From Bacteroidota bacterium (lineage in GTDB: Bacteria > Bacteroidota > JABWAT01): 64,000 nt of DNA. Positions 53,693 through 62,810 of this stretch are shown here, piece after piece. The notes under the pieces are model-generated. The model was not told the origin of the DNA, did not search any database, and worked only from the letters and a program-made list of their open reading frames with translations. Each line of letters starts with the position of its first letter. Position 1 is the first letter of the stretch. The stretch is from positions 1 through 64,000 of the forward strand of contig JAKLJL010000005.1 in assembly GCA_023151185.1 (NCBI GenBank), written 5' to 3'. A program made the position numbers and the translations under genes.

Positions 53693-54337
53693 TTAAAGCA
53701 CCGGTTTCAGTTTGCCGATCAGGATTTCATAGCCCATACGTGACAAATGAAGGTGATCTTCCAGATACAATTCCCGGTGGGGAGTGCCGTCAGCGGATAA
53801 AAAGTCGGTCCAGACAGGAATGAACAAAACATCTCCCGGTAGCCGGTTTTTCAAAAGACCAATAAACGTTTCATATCCGCTACGCCTATCCCACCGGGAA
53901 GGACTGGGTTTTGGTGACAGAATAACGATTCGGATTTAAGGAAAATCGGATTTCAGCCGGTTCACCAGCCTGACCGCTTCAGAGGCGACGGAATCGGGAA
54001 ATTCCCCTTCTGCCAAATCATTGTCTCCTTCATAAATTACGATGGTACCCGGTTTGTAGGGTTTAATAACCGTGCTGTACCAATACAATAAGTCTGAATA
54101 TTGAGACCCCCCAAAGGCTGTATTGAACACCAGCCGACCCGGGAAGTCATCCTGAACGTTTTTCCAGAGAGTAAACGTTGAACTTCCGGTAAAAAGAATC
54201 AGGGAATCTGCGGACTCTGGCGGCAGTACCGTCCGGCTCAGAAGGTCGATATCGGCCCGGAAGCGTTCAGGATCCTGTGCGGAAACAGAAACTGTGTAAA
54301 AAAGGGAAATAGAAAAGAACAAACTGAATGGTTTCAT
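53693..54337 (-). pseudogene. SGNH/GDSL hydrolase with an in-frame TAA stop
   Basis: From the ATG at 54337 the frame has a signal peptide (MKPFSLFFSISLFYTVSVSAQ), then GSSTFTLWKN (nucleophile block GSS), AFGGSQYSDLLYWY (oxyanion Gly) and EGDNDLAEG (oxyanion Asn). At 53936-53938 a TAA ends it after DFP. In the same frame the missing part continues at once: IRIVILSPKPSPSRW, then DHLHLS, which holds the catalytic Asp and His of the family, to a stop at 53693. A single base change of AAA to TAA would explain it. No frameshift is needed. It is probably a recent pseudogene; sequencing error or readthrough are alternatives. Confidence 0.8.
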
Positions 54338-54381
54338 AACCTGTCCGGATTTTCTGGCAAGGTCCGAAAAAAATGGGAATA

Positions 54382-55182
54382 TCAAAAGTGAACCTTCTGT
54401 TCCCCGTTGTTAAAATCCGGAAAAACCAGAACCCGGTCCCCGTCCTTAAACACCCGGAAGGGAATTCCAAAACAGGTTTGAAGGAAAGCGGGTGAGAATG
54501 AAGTTTCCCGGGATCCGCCATCCAAAACCTTTCCACCTGTTACAAAATAGAAATGATCTCCCCAAACTGAGGCGAGATTCAGGTCATGAAGAACTGCAAC
54601 AATGGAAAACTGACCGGTTGACAATGATTTAAGACGGCTCAAAAGGTGATTTTGAAAAATCAGGTCAAGATGGGCTGTTGGTTCATCCAGAAAAAGAACG
54701 GCAGGTTTCTGTGCCAACACCCGGGCTGCCATGACCAATTGCTGCTCACCGCCGGAGAGGCGGGTAAACTGCTTATCGGCAAGATGACCAATATCCAGAT
54801 CTCTGATAGCCGACTCTGCCAGTTCTGCATCCTCAGCAGAGGGGGAAAACCCAGCCTGACCAGTTCTGCCGGTCAGAACAACCTCCCGGACTGTGAAAGG
54901 GAAAACCGGCTGGTGAAATTGAGGAAGGTAGCCAATCCGTCTGGATTTCTCCTTTCCGGAAAGGTCCGAATGGGAAGTTCCGTGGATTAAAAGAGTCCCT
55001 GCTGATGGCTGAAGAAGCCCGGAAAGCAGTTTGAGCAGGGTGGATTTCCCTGATCCGTTTCTTCCGAGAATGACCGAAAACCGGTGGGAAGGTATTTCGA
55101 GAGAACATCCTGTAAAAACCGGTTTTTCCTGATAGCTGAATGAGATGTTTTCAACCGATACGGCAGGAATACCTAAACCCAT
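54382..55182 (-). CDS. ABC transporter ATPase (FecE/BtuD type), metal uptake
   Basis: 266 residues. Walker A GRNGSGKST, signature LSGGEQQLVMAARVL, Walker B VLFLDEPTAHLD and H-loop VLHDLN are present. It couples ATP use to import through the FecCD-type permease encoded just upstream, which it overlaps by 10 bases. Part of a NikR-linked operon, so nickel or cobalt complexes are the likely substrate rather than iron. Confidence 0.92.
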   Translation of the reverse strand: MGLGIPAVSVENISFSYQEKPVFTGCSLEIPSHRFSVILGRNGSGKSTLLKLLSGLLQPSAGTLLIHGTSHSDLSGKEKSRRIGYLPQFHQPVFPFTVREVVLTGRTGQAGFSPSAEDAELAESAIRDLDIGHLADKQFTRLSGGEQQLVMAARVLAQKPAVLFLDEPTAHLDLIFQNHLLSRLKSLSTGQFSIVAVLHDLNLASVWGDHFYFVTGGKVLDGGSRETSFSPAFLQTCFGIPFRVFKDGDRVLVFPDFNNGEQKVHF

Positions 55183-56180
55183 CCTGTACTTCCTTTCCTG
55201 ATCAGCCAGAGGAAAACCGGAGCACCCAGAATCATGGTGAAAATTCCGATCGGGACCTCGAAGGGAAATAAACTTCGGGAGGCGGTGTCAATTATAACCA
55301 GAAAGGTGCCGCCGAGTGTAAAGCTTGCCGGAATCAGTTTTCTGTTGTCCGGTCCGGAAACCATCCGGATCATGTGCGGAATAAAAAGACCGAAAAGGCC
55401 GATTATTCCCGCAACTGAAACAACCGAAGCCGTAACGAGGGTCGAGAAAATCAGAATAATCCGTTTCTCCCGTTCGGGGGATAACCCTGCCGACCAGGCT
55501 TCGTCATCCCCAAGAGCCAGTGCATTCAGGCGCCAGCGGTACAGAATGAGACCCAAAACACCTGCAGATACGGGAAGGACAATGAGTCTGACCTGTTCCC
55601 AGGAGCTTTGGTGAAGGTTTCCCATCGTCCAGTGAACGATGGTCTGAAGTCTGAACGGATCGGTGAGAAATTGAATCAAAGTTAAAAAGGCAGTAAATAC
55701 CCCGGAAATGATTATTCCTGAGAGGACCAGAGCAACCGGTTGGATTGTATTGTTTCGGGTTGCCAGCCTGACACTTGTCCAAACTGCAAGAAAGGCAAAC
55801 AGAAATGCCGAAGCCGTAACCGGAATCCAGGGAAAGGCGAGACCAAGTGCAGCACCAAATGCGCCGCCAGAGGCAATTCCCAGCAGATACGGATCAACCA
55901 GGGGGTTTTTAAAAATGGCCTGAAGGCTGGCACCCGAAATAGCAAGTGCGCCGCCTGTAAAGAATGCCAGCAGAACACGAGGTATTCTGACGTCGGTTAA
56001 AATGGACTGATATAATGCAAAATCAGCCGTTACTCCGGAGCTGGTATCCCACCAGCCGGTCCAGTTGCCCAAAAATTCTACAGGCGTCAGGATGGACGAG
56101 GGTCCGGTAAAAACTGCCAGCGGCAGAATGATCACCGGAAGAAGATTAATCCAAAGGAAGGTTTTTACCTGCCGGGCCAT
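55173..56180 (-). CDS. FecCD/BtuC-type ABC permease, metal uptake
   Basis: 335 residues from the chosen start, with about ten membrane helices. Family motifs: GGALAISGASLQAIFKNPL..PYLLGIASGGAFGA, and GLFGLFIPHMIRM near the end. The start is uncertain: an ATG at 56180 (MARQVKTFLW) puts the first helix right after the N-terminus, which is usual; ATG 56237 or a TTG at 56273 would add 19 or 31 residues and overlap further into the binding-protein gene. It lets metal complexes cross the inner membrane with the ATPase and binding protein. Confidence 0.88.
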   Translation of the reverse strand: MARQVKTFLWINLLPVIILPLAVFTGPSSILTPVEFLGNWTGWWDTSSGVTADFALYQSILTDVRIPRVLLAFFTGGALAISGASLQAIFKNPLVDPYLLGIASGGAFGAALGLAFPWIPVTASAFLFAFLAVWTSVRLATRNNTIQPVALVLSGIIISGVFTAFLTLIQFLTDPFRLQTIVHWTMGNLHQSSWEQVRLIVLPVSAGVLGLILYRWRLNALALGDDEAWSAGLSPEREKRIILIFSTLVTASVVSVAGIIGLFGLFIPHMIRMVSGPDNRKLIPASFTLGGTFLVIIDTASRSLFPFEVPIGIFTMILGAPVFLWLIRKGSTGWV

Positions 56181-57180
56181 AAAATCGGGTGTTAAAGGTG
56201 GATATCCAGGAATCAGAAAGTGCCGGATTCTTTTCATCAGAATGAAGAAAGGAAGCAGTAAACTGGACGGCAAGATGATATTTCAAGGTCCAGAAATCAC
56301 AGTAAAAGGGAGAAGGCAACTCATAAACTGCCCTATTCTGAACAGCCTTTACTTTCCTGATTTCGGGAAGGGAGAGAACGGTTTCAGGATCCCGGTTAGG
56401 ATCTGACCACATCAGAATAACATCCGGATTTTCGACAAGCAGGGTTTCAAGGGAAATGACGGTATGTTCCAGGTTGACTGAAATGCAATTTTCACCTCCT
56501 GCAAGTTCGATCAGATCTGTTACTGCCCCGGGACGGCCCGAGGTTTCGAGTAAGCCCTGATTCCAGGTAAAATAAACCTTCGGAACCGGTTCATTTTTCG
56601 TTCGAACCTGTGCAGTTGCCTGCTGGTCAGACCATTTTAGCAAAGAATCTGCACGTGCCACCCGCCCGGTCAGAAGGCCAAAGTCCCGGATTTCCTTTTC
56701 AATATCCTGAAAGGAGGAAATAAAAACTCCGTATACCGGAACGGACTGACTTTCGAGCAGGGAAATGGCTTCTTTTTGCTCCCGCCAAATGACGACCAGA
56801 TCCGGTTTAAGTGCCAGTACAGATTCCAGACTGATGAAATCCCAGTTTCCGGGAGCGGGGAGTGAGTTTTGGCTGATTCTGGGGTCCAATACAGAATAGT
56901 ACTTTTTCAGCGGATCCTGAACTGCAGACAGCGGAACCGCAGCAATCTGAGGCTGGGCTTCAAGCATGTAAAAGCCGGTTAAAGCGCTTTCGATGAGACA
57001 GACAATGCGTTCGGCCGGTTTTTCCAGCCGGATCGCCTTATTCCTGAAATCCGTCACCTGAATTGCCGAAGAAGTGTAGCCCGGGTGTTCCGGCGGAGAG
57101 GGGTTTCCCCATTTTCCGAGAAAGGTCAGTCCGATCAGAACCACCCCAAGGACTAAATACAACCCGCCGGATTTTTTCAT
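56146..57180 (-). CDS. ABC substrate-binding protein (BtuF/FepB type), metal uptake
   Basis: 344 residues. A signal or anchor segment (about 8-22, LYLVLGVVLIGLTFLG) precedes a class III binding fold in two lobes: AERIVCLIESALTGFYML, LKPDLVVIWREQ, and VENPDVILMWSDPN. It has no lipobox, so it may be membrane-anchored by the N-terminal helix. It passes a metal complex to the permease. The gene overlaps the permease gene at its end and sits 3 bases after the TonB receptor stop. Confidence 0.9.
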   Translation of the reverse strand: MKKSGGLYLVLGVVLIGLTFLGKWGNPSPPEHPGYTSSAIQVTDFRNKAIRLEKPAERIVCLIESALTGFYMLEAQPQIAAVPLSAVQDPLKKYYSVLDPRISQNSLPAPGNWDFISLESVLALKPDLVVIWREQKEAISLLESQSVPVYGVFISSFQDIEKEIRDFGLLTGRVARADSLLKWSDQQATAQVRTKNEPVPKVYFTWNQGLLETSGRPGAVTDLIELAGGENCISVNLEHTVISLETLLVENPDVILMWSDPNRDPETVLSLPEIRKVKAVQNRAVYELPSPFYCDFWTLKYHLAVQFTASFLHSDEKNPALSDSWISTFNTRFYGPAGKNLPLD

Positions 57181-57183
57181 AAG

Positions 57184-59226
57184 CTAAAATGTTAGCTGAA
57201 GACCTGCTGTCAGTGCACGGCCAGTATCTTTAAACTGCCAGGGCATGTCAAACTGATTATCGGTCAGATTATAAACGGAACCGGTCAGATTTAACCGGGA
57301 TTTTTCCGCACGGAAAACCGTCCATTCCCCTGACAAAGATACAACCAGTCCCTGATCATAGGATTGCCTGTCTTTTTTGGAAAGACTGTCAACTATTTTC
57401 CCGGAATAATGAACCACTCCGGTCAGTATCAGATTCAAGGGTTCCAGGTTAACGGTTGCACCGCCGTTCATCGTCAGGTCGGGAACAAACGGAACATCAG
57501 ACCCATCCTGATCCGGATTTCTGGGGTTTTCAACGGTTGTCTCCGTCCAGGTGAGGGTTGAAAAAACAGTCACCTCCTGAATGGGCATCACCCTGATTTC
57601 AGCTTCCACGCCACGTGCAGTGGTCGTCCCGGCATTTACAGACTGACTTCTGGATGGATTTTGGCTGACCGAATTTTCGACAATGGCATCAGTTACGGTA
57701 GTATAAAATCCTCTGATGGATGTGAAAACTTCGGGCATAATCTGCAGGTTCATCCCTCCGTCAATCCCAATACCTGATTCCGGTTTCAGGTTTTTGTTGG
57801 GAACCTGACCATTTGAACTGCTGTCAGTGAGCTGAACTGCAGTTAGCGTTCCGCCAACCGATTTCAGCCCGGGTGCCATGAAGGAACTCCCGGCGTTGGC
57901 AAAAACCGAAGCATTTTCTGAAAGATTTACTTTCATCCCTGCTGACCATAAGACGGGAGTCCAGGATTTTTCTTTTTCACCTGGAATTCCGCCTTCAAGG
58001 CGGTCGATTAAATATCCTGTATGGTTAATCCTGATCCCGCCACGGAAAACCAGATTATCTGCCTGAACTTCTTCCTGAGCATAAAATCCAACCTGATAAC
58101 CTTCGGCTTTATTACCTGTAGAACGGGTGGCTCCGGGTTTTTTTGACCAGGTTTGGTAGTCGGCCAACTGGAAATCGGCTCCGGCGGAAAGCGTGTATCC
58201 GTGAAAATGTTCCCATGAAAGGGTGTTCTCTGCCAGAATGAAATGCTGGTCCACTCCGTTCTCAGAATCCAGATTCCGGATCCCGGTAACCGGGTCTGCC
58301 TTGTCTTCCTGTCCCTTTCTTTCAGTATATCTGATGCCGGTGTTTATCTGATAAAACAACCCCTCATTAAGTTGGACAGAATATCCGGCGTTGATGAGGT
58401 CGTATTGATTCTCAAACTTGCGGTGTTCACGCCCTGCGTCGCCTGAATGGTTGGCCCGGTTGGCGAAGAAGGTTACTTTTTTGTTTTCGAAAGGCAGTGT
58501 CAGACCGCCATACCAGATTTCTTTGCGGTATTCAGGATCTTTGGTCATGTTCAGCCAGGAGCCAGGCGATCCGTAATTGGTATAATCTGATGATTCAAAA
58601 AAACCACCGGCGATTACAGAAGCTGACAGCAGATTTTGCTCAGTAGAAAAACCACGTGAAAGGGTGTTGAAAGAACCAAATGAACCGGCAAGAACTGTCC
58701 TGGGCTCGCTGACTACTTCCTTCAGAATCAGATTAACGGTTCCGGTAAGCGGACTTTGATTTCCGGCAAAATCCTGGGATAAATAATTCGGATAGAGGAC
58801 TGAGGCCGGTCCCCTCTGAATTTCGATCCGGTCAATGGCAGAAAGTCTGAGGGCCTGCACATCGGTAAAGGCATCAATCGGAAGTCCTCCCAGCATAAAA
58901 GTGGAATATTTCGGACCGATTCCGCCGTAGGCGCCCCAGTTGGCATCATTTCTGGACAACACTTTTACCGAGTTACCCGGGACAAATTGCAAAGCCTCAG
59001 CAAGATTACCTGTCAGGGCCGGAATGGCCTGAAGCCCTTCAGGGGAAAGAACATCGATTTGCTGAGTCACATTTCCCCGTGATTCAGGAATTTTTGAGGC
59101 GGTTACGACCACCTTTTGACTGTAGATTCCGGCATCTAAGGTATCACCGGCAGTTTGAGCAGATGCAAACCCTGAAGATCCCAACAAGCCTGAGAAAATC
59201 AGTGAAAACCGGGTTAACTTTTCCAT
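57184..59226 (-). CDS. TonB-dependent outer-membrane receptor, NikR-linked
   Basis: 680 residues. A signal peptide (ending FASAQ) is followed by a TonB box-like stretch (KVVVTASKIPE, about 38-48). The plug domain (about 50-165) has the usual IDRIEIQRGPASVLY motif. A 22-strand barrel ends in a C-terminal LTAGLQLTF with the aromatic end. Being next to NikR and an ABC importer, it likely takes up nickel or a nickel-chelator complex. The NikR operator lies just before it. Confidence 0.93.
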   Translation of the reverse strand: MEKLTRFSLIFSGLLGSSGFASAQTAGDTLDAGIYSQKVVVTASKIPESRGNVTQQIDVLSPEGLQAIPALTGNLAEALQFVPGNSVKVLSRNDANWGAYGGIGPKYSTFMLGGLPIDAFTDVQALRLSAIDRIEIQRGPASVLYPNYLSQDFAGNQSPLTGTVNLILKEVVSEPRTVLAGSFGSFNTLSRGFSTEQNLLSASVIAGGFFESSDYTNYGSPGSWLNMTKDPEYRKEIWYGGLTLPFENKKVTFFANRANHSGDAGREHRKFENQYDLINAGYSVQLNEGLFYQINTGIRYTERKGQEDKADPVTGIRNLDSENGVDQHFILAENTLSWEHFHGYTLSAGADFQLADYQTWSKKPGATRSTGNKAEGYQVGFYAQEEVQADNLVFRGGIRINHTGYLIDRLEGGIPGEKEKSWTPVLWSAGMKVNLSENASVFANAGSSFMAPGLKSVGGTLTAVQLTDSSSNGQVPNKNLKPESGIGIDGGMNLQIMPEVFTSIRGFYTTVTDAIVENSVSQNPSRSQSVNAGTTTARGVEAEIRVMPIQEVTVFSTLTWTETTVENPRNPDQDGSDVPFVPDLTMNGGATVNLEPLNLILTGVVHYSGKIVDSLSKKDRQSYDQGLVVSLSGEWTVFRAEKSRLNLTGSVYNLTDNQFDMPWQFKDTGRALTAGLQLTF

Positions 59227-59243
59227 GAGGGTTTTCCTTCTGG

Positions 59244-59269
59244 TATTACGAAATGATAAAAAAGTGTGA
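59244..59269. promoter_or_regulatory. Candidate NikR operator before the TonB receptor
   Basis: TATTAC, 14 bases, GTGTGA, in the gap between nikR and the receptor gene. The site upstream of nikR reads TAACAC, 14 bases, GTGTGA on the other strand, so half-sites and spacing agree. Confidence 0.6.
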
Positions 59270-59286
59270 TTTGGGTATAAAAAATA

Positions 59287-59688
59287 TCAGCCGGGTTCCG
59301 TCATGACCAGTTTCCCATGAGTAATTCCTTTGATGGCCAGTATTCCATCGGCAAGCTGCCTGAGCTCAGTTGCATTTCCTTTCAGTGAAATTGTTTCAAG
59401 GCAGGCATGGTGCGAAAGGTGAATGTGCTGGGTAGCCAGAATCAGGTGGTGAAAATCATGCTGAACGTGGGTCAGTTTTTTGGATAAATCCCGTTTGTGA
59501 TGATCGTAGACCAGCACAAGAGCACCGGCAACAAGTTTATCCTGATCCCAGCTTTCCTGTACCAGTGATTCGGTTACCAGGCTTCTGATTGCCTGTGACC
59601 GGTTGGGGAATTTTCTCTCGGCAACAAACCGGTCGAGAGCAGTAAGCAGGTTTTCCTCGAGAGATACACTGAATCTTTTTGTTTTCAT
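59287..59688 (-). CDS. nikR: Nickel-responsive regulator NikR
   Basis: 133 residues: an N-terminal ribbon-helix-helix DNA-binding domain (KRFSVSLEENLLTALDRFV) followed by an ACT-like metal domain. The nickel ligands match the E. coli pattern: His77, His88, His90 and Cys96 in the stretch QHDFHHLILATQHIHLSHHAC. It probably represses the uptake genes when nickel is plentiful. The ATG at 59688 was used; a GTG two codons earlier is also possible. The operator is just upstream. Confidence 0.93.
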   Translation of the reverse strand: MKTKRFSVSLEENLLTALDRFVAERKFPNRSQAIRSLVTESLVQESWDQDKLVAGALVLVYDHHKRDLSKKLTHVQHDFHHLILATQHIHLSHHACLETISLKGNATELRQLADGILAIKGITHGKLVMTEPG

Positions 59689-59690
59689 GC

Positions 59691-59716
59691 TCACACAAAA
59701 GTTTAGTTTTGTGTTA
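59691..59716. promoter_or_regulatory. Candidate NikR operator before nikR
   Basis: Plus strand: TCACAC (59691-59696), 14 bases, GTGTTA (59711-59716). A tighter inverted repeat ACACAAAA/TTTTGTGT lies within it. It overlaps the predicted nikR promoter (AACTTTTG on the minus strand), as expected for autorepression. Confidence 0.62.
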
Positions 59717-59784
59717 CGAACTTCAGGGAAATTACAGGAAAGATCAAGAAGGGAAGGGAAGCCTAATTCAATTTTAATCCCGGA

Positions 59785-60759
59785 TCAGGACTTTCCGGCG
59801 GCACGGCGCAGACGGTCATTTATTGCCCTGCCCAGCCCGGTATCAGGAACCGGTTCTGCGTAGATAATGGAAAGGTTTTTCCCGTCCAGTTCATAAAGTC
59901 CCTGGAAAAGACGGCTGGCACCTTCAATCAGAGATTGTGATTCACTCAGACGATAAGTGACAACCTCCGGATCTTCAGGGACGTGGGTCCAGGAAATAAA
60001 ACCGGTTCGCGGTCCGCTTAGGTCCTCGCCATTCCAGAGTTTAAACCGGGTTCCCGGACTGTAATGAACAGCAAGCTGGCCGGGTGCATCAGGCGACTCA
60101 TGAAGGATGGAAGTCCGTTCTGTAAGGCCCGGCAGGACGGCTTCAAGGTCTTCGAAAGATAACCCGCCATGACGAAGCAGAACCGGTGTTTTTTCTGCAA
60201 GCGAAATAACGGTGGATTCAACCCCAACGGTACAGGGTCCGCCATCCAGAATGAAATCAATTTTGCCGGAAAGCTGAGCCTGAACATGGTAGGCAGTTGT
60301 TGGTGAAATGTAATTGAACGGGTTGGCAGACGGTGCAGCCAGATACTTTCCGCTGGCCCGGATCAGGTTCCGGGCGATGGGATGTGCCGGCAGGCGGATG
60401 GCGACGGAATCTTTTCCCCCCGTTGTCAGATCAGGAACTTCCTTCCTCTTCGGGAGGACCAGTGTCAGCGGACCCGGCCAGAATTTGTTGATCAGCAGTT
60501 CTGCTTTTTCAATGGGATAAACGGTCAGATAGTGCAGATCTTCCGGCTCTGCAATATGGATAATCAGCGGATTGAAAGTCGGGCGGTTTTTTGCTTCGAA
60601 GATCCGGCTGACGGCAGTTGGGTTCAGTGCATCACCGGCAAGACCATAAACAGTCTCAGTTGGCATGGCGCCGATACCGCCTTCGGATAGAATGCTGCCC
60701 GCCTTTCGGATCGTGACGTCGTCTGGTGTCCAGACAGGGGTAAGTGCCGGCAGGTTCAT
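59785..60759 (-). CDS. Threonylcarbamoyl-AMP synthase (Sua5/TsaC2, long form)
   Basis: 324 residues: an N-terminal YrdC domain (PTETVYGLAGDA, KNRPTFNPLIIHI, VAIRLPAHP, PSANPFNYISPTTA, GGPCTVGVESTVI) and a C-terminal Sua5 domain. It makes threonylcarbamoyl-AMP for the t6A base in tRNA. Its start overlaps the stop of the upstream membrane protein gene by one base (TGATG), so the two are coupled. Confidence 0.94.
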   Translation of the reverse strand: MNLPALTPVWTPDDVTIRKAGSILSEGGIGAMPTETVYGLAGDALNPTAVSRIFEAKNRPTFNPLIIHIAEPEDLHYLTVYPIEKAELLINKFWPGPLTLVLPKRKEVPDLTTGGKDSVAIRLPAHPIARNLIRASGKYLAAPSANPFNYISPTTAYHVQAQLSGKIDFILDGGPCTVGVESTVISLAEKTPVLLRHGGLSFEDLEAVLPGLTERTSILHESPDAPGQLAVHYSPGTRFKLWNGEDLSGPRTGFISWTHVPEDPEVVTYRLSESQSLIEGASRLFQGLYELDGKNLSIIYAEPVPDTGLGRAINDRLRRAAGKS

Positions 60760-62252
60760 CAGTGAAAATTTCCGATCCGTCTGGTCCAGTTAATAAATCC
60801 GGTATGTGTATCCGATTTCAAAACCCCGAAGTAGGCAATGAGGATCAGATAAGTTCCGAAATAAATCCCAAAAATCCATCCCATTTTATTCAGGGTTTCA
60901 ACGGGAATGAAAATTAAAAGCAATCCGGCTGTTAGCGAAAACACCGAGGCAATCAGAATCCGGATGAGTTTTTTAGTAGGAAAAAGAAAGTGGTAATCAC
61001 AACTGAGCAGTTGCTGAATCAGGATGTTGATTCCTGCCCAATAAAAAAAACCGGAAAAAATCAGGGCAAAGGAAAAGCCCCACGGGCCGGTCAGGCTGGT
61101 AAAAAAAACTGAGGCCAGAATGAAACCGGCGGCAGAGGAAACAGTGATCCAGGCAAGTTCCTTTTTTCTTCCCAGAAGAACCAGCAGTTCCGCCATCGGG
61201 TTTGTCAGGAAATAACTTCCGATTGCCAGAAACGACATGGAAACCAGCAGGAAAATCCAGTTAAATCCTGCCGGAAGCCGGGGAAATTCAAATTCGACCA
61301 GCGGAGTCAGGATGAGCAGAAGAAACGGTACAAAGGAAAAGAAGGTCATGATATGCCAGACATTGAGGTGACGGGCATATAAAATAAATTGATCGGGCAG
61401 ATTTAACCGGATGAAATTCTTGAAGATGAGGCTCCAGAGTGCCATTAACTGGGTTAAACCGGTAAGAATTACCAGAAAAAGGAAACTTCCCAGTGTCCAG
61501 ATGAGGCGGTCGTACTGATCCAGAAAAAGCCAGGGAATCCAAAATACAGAAAGCAGAAACAGCCAGTAAACCGCATCAGCCTTAAACAGATTCAGGTACC
61601 CGGTAAAATTTCTGAAAAAGTTCTCTCTTCCTGGAAGGAAAAGATCGAGCAGTTGAGAATCGAGCAGGAAAAAAATAAACAAAATCAGCCTGATCACTGC
61701 CGAAAGAAAAAGAAGTTTGGCAATCATCAGAAAATCGGGATGAAAAGTCAGCGGAAAAAGAAAGGATGACACAAAAGTAACGGCAGAAAGTACCCTGATT
61801 GCTGCCGGCATACCCGATCGGCTGACATGGGCAGATGCGGTTTCAAATAAAAGGGATGGAATCAGCAGAGCCGTAAATCCGGCTGTCCAGAATAAAGAAG
61901 GAACCTGGAGAGTTTTGGTACCGGTAATCAAAATGACCAGATAAATCCCCAAAAACAGACACAAAACAGCAACCGAAAAAATCCAGGAGAATAGAAATGC
62001 CGAAGTTAGGCTCCCCGGTGTTTTATACTCAGAAAGAGGGGTGTGGTGGATGAAAAAAATGCGGCGGAGGACGGCTTTTACTGATAGAATCAGGATAAAG
62101 GAAGTGAACAGAAGTCCGGTAATCCCGGAAGCTTCCTCCGGCGGAAATAATTTAAAAACAGCAAGTGCTGCCGCCGTCCAGAGAAGGGATAGGAAGACAT
62201 AGTCCAGAATTTCTCTTCTGACCCAGGTCAGATAGTGGCGGGCATGCAGCAT
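60759..62252 (-). CDS. Polytopic membrane protein, about 12-14 helices
   Basis: 497 residues, nearly all hydrophobic, with about 12-14 predicted helices. The repeated helix pairs and the FFYWAGINILIQQLL-type segments near the C-terminus resemble MOP-superfamily flippases or polysaccharide transporters, but no motif is decisive. It is coupled to the Sua5 gene and follows the GNAT gene by about 30 bases. Function uncertain. Confidence 0.75.
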   Translation of the reverse strand: MLHARHYLTWVRREILDYVFLSLLWTAAALAVFKLFPPEEASGITGLLFTSFILILSVKAVLRRIFFIHHTPLSEYKTPGSLTSAFLFSWIFSVAVLCLFLGIYLVILITGTKTLQVPSLFWTAGFTALLIPSLLFETASAHVSRSGMPAAIRVLSAVTFVSSFLFPLTFHPDFLMIAKLLFLSAVIRLILFIFFLLDSQLLDLFLPGRENFFRNFTGYLNLFKADAVYWLFLLSVFWIPWLFLDQYDRLIWTLGSFLFLVILTGLTQLMALWSLIFKNFIRLNLPDQFILYARHLNVWHIMTFFSFVPFLLLILTPLVEFEFPRLPAGFNWIFLLVSMSFLAIGSYFLTNPMAELLVLLGRKKELAWITVSSAAGFILASVFFTSLTGPWGFSFALIFSGFFYWAGINILIQQLLSCDYHFLFPTKKLIRILIASVFSLTAGLLLIFIPVETLNKMGWIFGIYFGTYLILIAYFGVLKSDTHTGFINWTRRIGNFH

Positions 62253-62282
62253 TGGTAATTCAATCCGGAAAAGTTCTTCAGG

Positions 62283-62792
62283 TCAGAACGGTTTAATAAT
62301 TTCCCAGGTTTCCCAAAGTCCGTGGTCATCAAGGGACTGGCCCTTGCGGGTCATTCCCGATTTTTCAAGAACCCGTGATGAGGCCGGATTACCCTGGAGG
62401 GCCCTGCCGGTAATCTGGAAAAGGCCAAGAGTCCCGAATCCGTATTCCAGACAGGCTTTTGCGGCTTCGGTGGCATAACCGGATCCCCAGTGTTTTTTTA
62501 AGAAGCGGAATCCGAGATCAACCATTCCGGTTTCGGGGTGGAATTTTAATCCGCACCAGCCCAGCGGGGCGCCGGTTTCTTTTAAAATAACCAGCCACCT
62601 GCCCATTCCGAAGTCCTGATATCCCGTATATCCCTCTAAAAACGTTTCAGCTTCACTAACCGAAGCGAATGGGACGTCGCCGGTGAACAGGAGTACTTCC
62701 GGATCCAGATTCAGTTCAAACAGAAATCCGGCATCAGCAGGAACCATTTCCCTGATTATCAGCCGGGATGTTTCAGCAATCTGGTTTCCCAC
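62283..62792 (-). CDS. GNAT N-acetyltransferase (RimJ/RimL type)
   Basis: 169 residues with the GNAT pattern: TSRLIIREMVPAD at the start, LGFRFLKKHWGSGYATEAAKACLEYGF (acetyl-CoA loop, GSGYAT), and NPASSRVLEKSGM near the end. It probably acetylates an amine, perhaps a protein N-terminus. The start is GTG at 62792, set by a perfect GGAGG a few bases upstream; a longer frame from 62810 would run through that ribosome binding site. Confidence 0.88.
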   Translation of the reverse strand: MGNQIAETSRLIIREMVPADAGFLFELNLDPEVLLFTGDVPFASVSEAETFLEGYTGYQDFGMGRWLVILKETGAPLGWCGLKFHPETGMVDLGFRFLKKHWGSGYATEAAKACLEYGFGTLGLFQITGRALQGNPASSRVLEKSGMTRKGQSLDDHGLWETWEIIKPF

Positions 62793-62810
62793 TTGTCCTC
62801 CGGGGGGCAA

